Source of the DNA: Pirellulales bacterium
GTDB lineage: Bacteria > Planctomycetota > Planctomycetia > Pirellulales > Pirellulaceae
Direction: 5' to 3'
NCBI GenBank assembly: GCA_022451045.1
Contig: JAKUOW010000016.1
Location: 1 to 41,073, forward strand
DNA length: 41,073 bases
The position numbers and the translations under genes are program-made. Under the pieces are notes generated by a model. That model did no database searches. It was given only the letters and a program-made list of their open reading frames with translations, and was not told the origin of the DNA. This document shows positions 19,860 through 27,852 of the stretch, piece after piece (position 1 is the first letter of the stretch; the number at the start of each line of letters is the position of its first letter).

Positions 19860-20171
19860 TTAGTTTTTCTCGAATACGGCAGATGGTACTTCGACCACGC
19901 CGAGCTTAATCGTCTCGTTGGGTACGATATTCACCTTTAAGCAACCGCCTGTCCATTCAATGGCGACCCCATTTATCTTGACGCTCGAAATATAGCCAGC
20001 GGACGCCTGCCAGAAATGTATCTGATGCTTACCTGTAGGCACGTGACGCCAGCGAAGGTTAGAGCCAATGAGATTGCCAAAGTCCCGAGACTTGGTACAT
20101 GCACATGTCGATGGTCTTGTGTGCCATGGTAGTTGTACGTGCAATCGAGTGATGATTGCTTCGCTTGCCAT
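19860..20171 (-). pseudogene. Remnant of the C-terminal part of an exported planctomycete protein (carboxypeptidase-regulatory-like/cupredoxin-type tail)
   Basis: The C-terminal half (NLIGSNLRWRHVPTGKHQIHFWQASAGYISSVKINGVAIEWTGGCLKVNIVPNETIKLGVVEVPSAVFEKN) looks like a real domain. The N-terminal ~35 residues look non-coding, and no signal peptide or complete gene precedes it. Confidence 0.4.
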
Positions 20172-20201
20172 TCCTGACTGCCATCTCAGAGCATCAAGTG
20201 C

Positions 20202-21197
20202 TTAACCGCCCGGTCGATATTCCGGATCGAGTATTCCAGCCAAATGCATTTCTCTGAATTTCATGATCGAGTACCGAACACCTTCTGACATTTCTGTTAG
20301 AGGCATTTTTGGAAATGAGGCAACGCTTTCCCCATCGTCAAGGTCGTTTGCAAATGGCATGGATTGAGCATCATCCGCGATGGAAATGTCAGGTTCGGAG
20401 ATACCAAGCTCACCTGCAGCAGTTTTAGCAAGCTCGATATACTCGCTCGTATGAATCGTCCGGCCTCGTAAATTGAAAACCCCATAGCCCGCGAATGGAG
20501 AGATTCCAGCCTCAGCGAATCCGGCGCCAACATCTCCAACAAAATGGAAGTGTTCACGACCTTGGTAAGGCATTTGAAACGGCTGTTCCGCAGCGACGCA
20601 CTTCAATAGAGTCGTCGGTGCAGATGTCATCCCCAAGTCGCGTCCCGGGCCATAACAAGTCGACAAACGGATGCTTACTGTTGGAATTTTAGTCTCGGCA
20701 TGAAACGCTTGCGCCATGCCTTCATTGGCCACCTTCCAGTAACCGTAGAGATTGCGTGGGGCGTATGGTACATCAGTTTCAATGGAATCGCCTGGATACA
20801 TCTCACGGTGTCCGTAAACTGCCGATGAACTTGCAAGAACAAGTCGTTGTAGGGAATCACCCAGTTCCTTTGCTGCTAACACAATGTTACGCGTACCTGT
20901 GACGTTTACCTCCATGCCCAATAACGGATTTGCCAGGCAATCTGGAGTTTGAAATGCCGCCAGATGGATGATGGTGTCGGGGTTGGTTGACGTGATTGCG
21001 TTTGAGACCTGATCGCGGTTTGTAATATCACCCTCGATGAAGTTGATTCGGTCATGGTATTCAGAGTCGATTCGGCTTAAGTCTCTATTGCGACTCATTC
21101 CGACGACGTGTTCTATACCGTGATCTATTAGGTATTGAACGGTGGCAGCTCCGATACAACCTGTTGGTCCAGTAATAAATGCCGTCTTTATGCTCAT
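20202..21197 (-). CDS. NAD-dependent epimerase/dehydratase (extended SDR)
   Basis: 331 aa; TAFITGPTGCIGAATVQYLIDHG, TIIHLAAFQTPD, LVLASSSAVYGH, YGYWKVANE (YxxxK). Confidence 0.9.
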   Translation of the reverse strand: MSIKTAFITGPTGCIGAATVQYLIDHGIEHVVGMSRNRDLSRIDSEYHDRINFIEGDITNRDQVSNAITSTNPDTIIHLAAFQTPDCLANPLLGMEVNVTGTRNIVLAAKELGDSLQRLVLASSSAVYGHREMYPGDSIETDVPYAPRNLYGYWKVANEGMAQAFHAETKIPTVSIRLSTCYGPGRDLGMTSAPTTLLKCVAAEQPFQMPYQGREHFHFVGDVGAGFAEAGISPFAGYGVFNLRGRTIHTSEYIELAKTAAGELGISEPDISIADDAQSMPFANDLDDGESVASFPKMPLTEMSEGVRYSIMKFREMHLAGILDPEYRPGG

Positions 21198-21522
21198 CTG
21201 TAGCGTTCTCTAAAAGTTTTAGTCATCTGGAAGTAGACGCCATTCTACCGGATAGATTGCGCGTGTGGACTTTCCGGATTCTCAGTGGTTCCGGCGGAGA
21301 TTTGCTTCTGACGACCGCGTTAATCGATTGCGTGAGGTACCCCCAGGGTATTGGGTGTAAATTGAAAAACTGGATGTTTTCGTCATTACTTCTGCACGTC
21401 TTTTGGTGTTTAATCGAATTAGATCCATAATATCGATACAAATACATGTATGGATGCATTTCTGTCCGATAAGCCTACTGATGCACCGGATACAATTTTT
21501 AGAGGAATCGTAGAGAAGTTAG

Positions 21523-22479
21523 ATGTGCACCCTGAGTTTTTGGAAACTGTTAGCCCTCTTTGTTGTTCTTATAACCGGTTGTGGCGATTCAGACGGTGTA
21601 AATTGGCCAGACCAAAATGATCTCTATCCTGTTATTGAAAACCCAATCACCACGGAAATTGTGGATGTTTCTAACTCTATTTTTGACGACGAATTAGTAT
21701 TAGGCGTTGTTATTGATGGAAAGTCGCGTGCTTATCCAATTAACATGCTGACCGGGCCAACACGAGAGATCATAAATGACGAGTTGAGTGATGTTGCAAT
21801 CGCTGCGACGTGGTGACACCTCTGTCATAACGGTATCGTGTATATCCGTGAAATTGATGGAAAGCAGCTGACATTTGCTGTTTCACCTCTCTTGTATAAC
21901 GAGAGTTTAGTAATGGTAGATTCCGAGACGAATACCTTTTGGAGTCACTTGCTGGGTAAAGCCATGCGCGGCCCATTGGAGGGTCAGGAACTAAAGATGA
22001 TCAATTCGGTTGTTTGTGATTGGAAGTCATGGAAAGCAGACCATCCTGACACAACGGTGTTGGATATGGTTCCGACAATCGCATCACTTAAGGATGACTA
22101 TTATGCTGATGCATCAGAATACATTATTGGCATGACAGCTGACGGAAAATCTCGAGCATGGCAATTAGACCATCTGAAAAAATCAACAATCATCAACGAT
22201 GAATTCAATGGTTCGGTAGTCATCTGCCATGATCAGAACGGTTTAGGTACGCAAGTGTTTAGTTCGATGATTGATGGTAAATCACTAACCTTTATTATCA
22301 AAAAAGATCAGATGCGAGATCTGGAGACCGACAGTACATGGAACATGCGAACCGGTAAAGCTATTGACGGTGCACTAACAGGCCGTTTGCTAAAACCACG
22401 GGATTCAAAGATCTCATTAAAGAAAGCCTGGGATGTTTTCTATCCAGAAAGTAGTTATTGGTTTCCTGTAGAAGACTGA
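21523..22479 (+). CDS. DUF3179-domain lipoprotein with in-frame TGA at 21814-21816 read as candidate selenocysteine (appears as two ORFs 21523-21816 and 21838-22479)
   Basis: Same frame on both sides of the TGA (tgg TGA cac ctc tgt). Upstream: lipobox LITGC and VVIDGKSRAYPINMLTGPTREIINDELSDVAIAATW. Downstream: HLCHNGIVYIREIDGKQLTFAVSPLLYNESLVMVDSETNTFWSHLLGKAMRGPLEG. Together these form one continuous DUF3179 domain, with TGA at the first Cys of the family's CxxC. Confidence 0.7.
21830..21849 (+). promoter_or_regulatory. Candidate bacterial SECIS-like stem-loop downstream of the in-frame TGA
   Basis: ACGGTAT (21830-21836) pairs with ATA (21842-21844) and CCGT (21846-21849), with a single bulged T at 21845. 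The apical loop is CGTGT with G at loop position 2, 22 nt after the TGA. Confidence 0.45.
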
Positions 22480-22484
22480 GTAAC

Positions 22485-23648
22485 TCACTGATTTTTCTTA
22501 TCTGAAAGTCCTCGATGCAACGCACTATCCCCAAATCGGTTCTTGATTTGATCTGCTACTGAGTCAATTGACCTATTTCTTTTCTGCTCCTCTCGATCAA
22601 ACATCAATTGCTGAGACTGGCCGGTATCATCCAGATTGGAAACACCCATTCCAAGTAGTCGAAGGCAGGTTGGTCTGTCAGGAAGTTTACTGAGTAGTAA
22701 TTCTTTAGCGAATTCCCAGATGATGTCCGTCTGATCAGTCGGTTCCGATGCGGTCGCGCTGCGGGTTACCGTTTGGAAGTCATCGTAGCGAGCCTTGATG
22801 TTAATGGTTCTTGCTTTGAGACCAGCCCTTCTCAAACGACGACCAACTTGCTCGGTTTGATCTAAGAGTTTTGCGGTGAGCACATCAAGGTCAGTAACAT
22901 CACTCGCAAAGGTCGTTTCATGCGAAATCGACTTTGCTTCTCTATCTGGGATTACATCGCGGTTGTCAATTCCCTTAGCTAATCTCCAGATTTGAGCACC
23001 AGATTTCCCAAATCTATCGATGAGCAGTTGCTCGGGTAATTCTCTCAATTGCCGGATAGTACGGACCCGCAGTTTTTCAAACACAGCTAGAGTCGCTTTA
23101 CCGATCCCCCAAACTCGCTTGATCGGAAGCGGATCGAGAAACTCCTGAACTGCGTTTTCTTCAACAACACAAAATCCATCAGGCTTATCGACATCGCTTG
23201 CCAGCTTAGCGAGAAACTTATTTGGTGCTATTCCTACAGATGCAACTAAACCTACTTGCTCTTGTATATTTTGCTTAATGGATTTGCCAATCCCAGACGC
23301 CGATCCAAATAGACGGATGCTTCCACTTACATCGATAAAAGCCTCGTCTAAGGCCAGTGGTTCTACTAACGGTGAATAGTTGTGAAATACTTCTCGAATA
23401 GTTTTTGAAATCTCTCTGTAGTAACCAATGCGAGGTCTCAAAACGATGGCATGTGGACAGAGTTTAAGTGCGGTTTTGGTTGGCATGGCACTATGGACTC
23501 CGTATTCGCGCACGGCATAATTTGCAGCGGCGACCACTCCCCGCCTGTCGGCTGAGCCACCGACGATAACAGGTTTTCCCTTTAACGACGGTTCATCACG
23601 TTCTTCGATTGATGCGTAGAAGGCATCCATATCAACGTGCAGGATCAC
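22485..23648 (-). CDS. dinB: Y-family DNA polymerase IV
   Basis: 387 aa; MILHVDMDAFYASIEERDEPSLKGKPVIVGG, YSPLVEPLALDEAFIDVSGS, GLVASVGIAPNKFLAKLASDVDKPDG. Confidence 0.95.
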   Translation of the reverse strand: MILHVDMDAFYASIEERDEPSLKGKPVIVGGSADRRGVVAAANYAVREYGVHSAMPTKTALKLCPHAIVLRPRIGYYREISKTIREVFHNYSPLVEPLALDEAFIDVSGSIRLFGSASGIGKSIKQNIQEQVGLVASVGIAPNKFLAKLASDVDKPDGFCVVEENAVQEFLDPLPIKRVWGIGKATLAVFEKLRVRTIRQLRELPEQLLIDRFGKSGAQIWRLAKGIDNRDVIPDREAKSISHETTFASDVTDLDVLTAKLLDQTEQVGRRLRRAGLKARTINIKARYDDFQTVTRSATASEPTDQTDIIWEFAKELLLSKLPDRPTCLRLLGMGVSNLDDTGQSQQLMFDREEQKRNRSIDSVADQIKNRFGDSALHRGLSDKKNQ

Positions 23649-23689
23649 AATTGGTCTCCTGACTCACTCAGTCGTTCTGACTGTATCAA

Positions 23690-23720
23690 AAAAGGACCAC
23701 TCAAATTGAGTGGTCCTTTT
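23690..23720. terminator. Bidirectional-type hairpin terminator between dinB and the NIPSNAP gene
   Basis: AAAAGGACCACTC-AAATT-GAGTGGTCCTTTT: perfect stem with an A-run on one side and a T-run on the other. Confidence 0.85.
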
Positions 23721-23757
23721 GTTAATCGAAGATTCGATTTACTCACTGGATTCCCAA

Positions 23758-24504
23758 CTACTTGATTTGTGAATAGTCTGTTGACTTCATATAGATTGAA
23801 ATAGGAGGTTTCGCCAAGCGGCCGACACCGGATGCGGCAGCGGCCTTTTTCCATTCGGGATCGGCAATAAATGCCTGCCAGGATGCTTTGGCAGCATCGC
23901 GGCTTTTGTGGTGAATGATGTAGTACAAGTGATCCTTTGAAATCGGTTCATCGGTTGGGTGCCAATAAGCCAGATTTCTCATGCCGTGTTTTTCAAACAA
24001 CTTTATGGTGTGATCACGGAATCGTGCGTCAAGTTTGCCAAGCTTTCCTTCGGCGGCCTGGTAAATACGCAATTCAAAAACGCCATCATCACCTTTGTTT
24101 TTCCATCCCTTTTTAGGGGAGTAATCAGTCGATTCAAGGAAAGTGGCTTCTGGTGCCTTGGATAGCAGGGGCCCGTCTACGCGAGATTTCTTAAATACGT
24201 CTTGCCATTCCGGATCTGCTACAAAGTCCGCCCATGACTTCTTTGCGGCATCGCGACTCTTATGACTAATGACATAAATCAACGTGTTTGGGATGTCTTC
24301 GGGTACCCAGTAACCAATGTTCTTCATGCCATGCTTTTCAAAGATCCGCATTGTATGATCGCGGAAGCGTGCATTGAGATTCTCTAGTTTTCCTTCGTGC
24401 GTTGTATAGACGCGAAGTTCAAGTACATCGGCTGTAGCGTCGTCTGACATGGTGAACCCTGTTAGAAGAAAAGTAGCAAGTAACGTTCTTATGGTGAGTT
24501 GCAT
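23758..24504 (-). CDS. Exported tandem NIPSNAP-domain protein
   Basis: Likely start MQLTIRTLLATFLLTGFTMSDDATA. Two homologous halves: VLELRVYTTHEGKLENLNARFRDHTMRIFEKHGMKNIGYW and VFELRIYQAAEGKLGKLDARFRDHTIKLFEKHGMRNLAYW. Confidence 0.9.
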   Translation of the reverse strand: MQLTIRTLLATFLLTGFTMSDDATADVLELRVYTTHEGKLENLNARFRDHTMRIFEKHGMKNIGYWVPEDIPNTLIYVISHKSRDAAKKSWADFVADPEWQDVFKKSRVDGPLLSKAPEATFLESTDYSPKKGWKNKGDDGVFELRIYQAAEGKLGKLDARFRDHTIKLFEKHGMRNLAYWHPTDEPISKDHLYYIIHHKSRDAAKASWQAFIADPEWKKAAAASGVGRLAKPPISIYMKSTDYSQIK

Positions 24505-24699
24505 TGAGTGCTCTCCGAGCTGCAAATAAATAGAATGATTGATCCTGATCTGAATTATAAACGGAATCCGTATCCTCGTGGTCTCCGTAACAACAAGTGG
24601 TTGAAGGGAATTGGTAAAGCTGTTAGCCTCGGTAGAGTTGATTTCATCACGCTGTTGAGAGACGTGAATCAAACCAGCGATCCTTATCCGGAACTCTCA

Positions 24700-26295
24700 A
24701 TGTTTGACTCTATGTGCCGTAGATTTATCGCAATTGCGATTTGCCTGTTTGCCGCTACCACGTCACTAGCAGCGGCAGAAAAACGACCCAACATAGTATT
24801 TTTTCTACTAGATGACCTCGGTTGGACAGATTTGGGTTGCTATGGCAGCGAGTTTTATGAAACTCCAAATATTGATCAATTGGCCAAAGAGAGCGTACGG
24901 TTTACGCAAGCATATGCAACTTGCCATGTCTGTTCTCCGACGCGTGCAAGCATTATGACGGGCAAATACCCTGCCAGACTGCACTTAACAGACTGGCTGA
25001 GTGGCCGACGTAACTATCCGTTTCAACAGTTGCTAAATGCGGAAATCCATCAACAACTTCCGCTGGAAGAAATAACTATTGCCGAAGCGTTAAAGTCACA
25101 CGGCTATTGTACAGCTCATATCGGTAAATGGCATTTAGGCGAAGAGCCCCACGGTCCGACGGCCCAGGGGTTCGATATCCAGATTCCGAAGTGGAACAAA
25201 GGTTGGCCCAAGGTGGGGTACTACGCACCGTTTCAGTTAGACGGCCTGAAGGACGGACCTGGTGATTACCTGACCGATCGTTTAACCGACGAAGCGCTGA
25301 ACTTCATCGAGTCGAATCAAGAGCAACCATTTTTCCTGTACATGTCTCATTACGCCGTTCACGATCCCATTCACGGCAGGCCTGATCTGGTGGAAAAATA
25401 TGAACAAAAGCTTGCAAGACTGAAGCCAAAGGCCGGCCCCCCTTTTATTCTGGAATCCAATCCGGATGATTTGCTCTCGTTATCACGACAGGAATTGAAT
25501 GAACTCGGATCAACACCCGAATTCGCAGGATTTAAGATACTTCCAAGACGCACGGTAAAGATCAAGCAGCATCAGGACAACGTCCACTTTGCAGCGATGG
25601 TTGAATCCGTTGATGAGAGCTTGAAGCGCATACGTCAGAAATTGGAGGCATTGGGTATAGATGACAACACGATAATCATCTTGTTTTCTGATAACGGTGG
25701 CATGTCGGCAGGTAATTTTGGTAATCCCAACCGTGTTGTAAGCCCAGCAGCACTCGACAAGGCATTTGCCACATCGAACCTGCCCCTACGCGGTGCAAAA
25801 GGCTTTCTATATGAAGGCGGTATTCGAGAGCCAATGATCGTGCATTGGCCAGGTCGTGGGAAGTCCGGCAGCGTATGCCGTGTGCCTGTGGTCAGCACGG
25901 ATTTTTATCCGACGATTCTCGAAATGGTCGGAGTCGATGTGATGCCAGACCAGCATAAGGATGGTGTCAGCCTTACTGGTTTAATTCAAGGTGACAAACA
26001 CCTATCACGCGATGCGATCTATTGGCACTTTCCGCATTACAGTAATCATGGGATGCAAAGCCCGGGCGGCGCAATTCGAGTCGGAGATTACAAGCTGCTA
26101 GATTATTTTGAAAACGGTAGCGTTCAGTTGTTCAACTTGAAAAAGGACATTGCCGAACAAAAGGACTTGTCGGAGAAACATCCACAACTTGCTTCGCATT
26201 TGAAAGCAAAACTCGATGCATGGAGAGTGGAAGTGAACGCCAACATGATGAAACCAAATCCACAATACGATCCAAACGCACCAATCAAGCGGTAA
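24700..26295 (+). CDS. Exported sulfatase (arylsulfatase family, Cys-type FGly site)
   Basis: Start MFDSMCRRFIAIAICLFAATTSLAAA; RPNIVFFLLDDLGWTDLGCYGSEFYETPNID, CSPTRASIMTGKYPARL, HIGKWHLG. Confidence 0.95.
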   Translation: MFDSMCRRFIAIAICLFAATTSLAAAEKRPNIVFFLLDDLGWTDLGCYGSEFYETPNIDQLAKESVRFTQAYATCHVCSPTRASIMTGKYPARLHLTDWLSGRRNYPFQQLLNAEIHQQLPLEEITIAEALKSHGYCTAHIGKWHLGEEPHGPTAQGFDIQIPKWNKGWPKVGYYAPFQLDGLKDGPGDYLTDRLTDEALNFIESNQEQPFFLYMSHYAVHDPIHGRPDLVEKYEQKLARLKPKAGPPFILESNPDDLLSLSRQELNELGSTPEFAGFKILPRRTVKIKQHQDNVHFAAMVESVDESLKRIRQKLEALGIDDNTIIILFSDNGGMSAGNFGNPNRVVSPAALDKAFATSNLPLRGAKGFLYEGGIREPMIVHWPGRGKSGSVCRVPVVSTDFYPTILEMVGVDVMPDQHKDGVSLTGLIQGDKHLSRDAIYWHFPHYSNHGMQSPGGAIRVGDYKLLDYFENGSVQLFNLKKDIAEQKDLSEKHPQLASHLKAKLDAWRVEVNANMMKPNPQYDPNAPIKR

Positions 26296-26348
26296 GCCAA
26301 TTTGGTGATAGCCCACAACGATAAGCTGCAATCGCAAGAAAGTAGATC

Positions 26349-27695
26349 ATGATGAAAACAGCAAACCTTCTGATTCTTTTAGCCACATTCCTCGTGGTCA
26401 ACGTTTCCGCTAAGGCAATCGAGCCGGACAAGGGGCTGGAATACCCTGAGTATTCACCGAGTGGTGATGATTTGGTTATTTCCCGAAGTGCCTACCATGA
26501 AAAACTCAAGGGCTTTTGGCTGGCTGAGTGTATCGCCAATTGGACTGGCTTACGAACGGAAGGTGTGAAGAAGACGGGACCGTTTTATACAGATGAAGAC
26601 TGGGGAACCAAACGCGGTAGACGCAAAGGCAGAAACGGTGAACCACAGATGATTGAATTCGTGCTTGTGCCGGAAGGTGAAGTTTGGGGCGCCGATGATG
26701 ACACAGATATCGAATATATCTACCAGAGTATTCTGGATACGAATGACACGAGTGTGGTTTCCGGTGAACATATTCGAGATGGATGGTTAAAGCACATTAA
26801 GCACAAAGAGCAGAACTTCTTGTGGGTATCTAACGAGAAAGCGCTGCATTTGATGATTGATGGCTTAGTACCGCCGCAGACGAGTATGCCGGAAAATAAT
26901 GAACACTTTGATCAAATTGATGCGCAGCTGACCACGGAAATTTTTGGACTATTCGCGCCAACTCGTGCAGACATTGCGCTGAAAATGTCACATATGCCGA
27001 TTCGTACGACGGCCTACCGCGATGCAGAATGGATCGCAGAATTCTACGTTATCATGCACGCCTTAGCATCAAGTGTCGATCCGGATATGAGTACACACGA
27101 GCAGGTGATGTGGCTGGCGGAAGAAGCCCGTGGACGGCTCCCAAACGAATCGTTTCCGGCAAAAATGTATGACTTTGTAAAACGAGAGTATGAAAAAAAT
27201 CCAGACAAAGACAATTGGGAAGCGACACGCGATTATTTGAATTGGCGTCACACCGGTCAGACGATCGATGGGTATAACTACCGCAGTTGGTTCGATGCCG
27301 GTATTAACTATGGCGCCAGTTTAATCAGCTTGTTTTATGGCCAAGGAGATCTAAAACGGACGATTAAAATTGGTTCACTATGTGGATGGGATTCAGATAA
27401 CCCAACAGCTACGTGGGGTGGTTTACTCGGTTTCTTAATCGGTGAGAAAGGTGTGGATGAGGCATTTCCGGACGTGAAGCTATCAAAGCTATATCGCATC
27501 GGCCGCACCCGAGTGAATTTTCCGGATCGTACACCTGACCAGCCCGGCGCTCCTTCATTCGAGTTGATGGCAACACGCGGGATTCACGTAATTGACAGAG
27601 TGGTCATCGAAGAAATGGGTGGCGGCGTGGACTTGGAAAAAGACGTCTGGTATATCCCGCGATCAACGGTCGGTGTTGTGCGTGCCAAGTACTAG
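26349..27695 (+). CDS. Exported ADP-ribosylglycohydrolase-family protein
   Basis: 448 aa; signal MKTANLLILLATFLVVNVSAKA; KLKGFWLAECIANWTGLRTEG, DDDTDIEYIYQSIL, GSLCGWDSDNPTATWGGLLGFLIG. Confidence 0.8.
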   Translation: MMKTANLLILLATFLVVNVSAKAIEPDKGLEYPEYSPSGDDLVISRSAYHEKLKGFWLAECIANWTGLRTEGVKKTGPFYTDEDWGTKRGRRKGRNGEPQMIEFVLVPEGEVWGADDDTDIEYIYQSILDTNDTSVVSGEHIRDGWLKHIKHKEQNFLWVSNEKALHLMIDGLVPPQTSMPENNEHFDQIDAQLTTEIFGLFAPTRADIALKMSHMPIRTTAYRDAEWIAEFYVIMHALASSVDPDMSTHEQVMWLAEEARGRLPNESFPAKMYDFVKREYEKNPDKDNWEATRDYLNWRHTGQTIDGYNYRSWFDAGINYGASLISLFYGQGDLKRTIKIGSLCGWDSDNPTATWGGLLGFLIGEKGVDEAFPDVKLSKLYRIGRTRVNFPDRTPDQPGAPSFELMATRGIHVIDRVVIEEMGGGVDLEKDVWYIPRSTVGVVRAKY

Positions 27696-27852
27696 TCAAG
27701 AAATAGTGGTATACGATTTGCGGATTGCCCAAGCCCAGAGAAGGTCAGTCAAAGCAATGGCTCCAATCACATATACGGGTTGCAATAAGTAATAATATTA
27801 CTATTACAAAGTCAGTTGTAAGTTATGAATTGTCCACAACAGTGAGTGTCAC

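Noticed and set aside
21523-21816. Treating 21523-21816 and 21838-22479 as two independent genes, or as a plain pseudogene
   Set aside because: Neither half is a complete DUF3179 domain, frame is preserved across the TGA, and no other disruption is seen. Pseudogenization or sequencing error remain the main alternatives but explain less.
21860-21884. Second hairpin after the DUF3179 TGA: GAAA(G)CAGC-TGACATTT-GCTGTTTC with G in loop position 2
   Set aside because: Stem is good, but the loop G is about 54 nt after the UGA, beyond the usual bacterial SECIS spacing. The nearer hairpin at 21830-21849 fits better.
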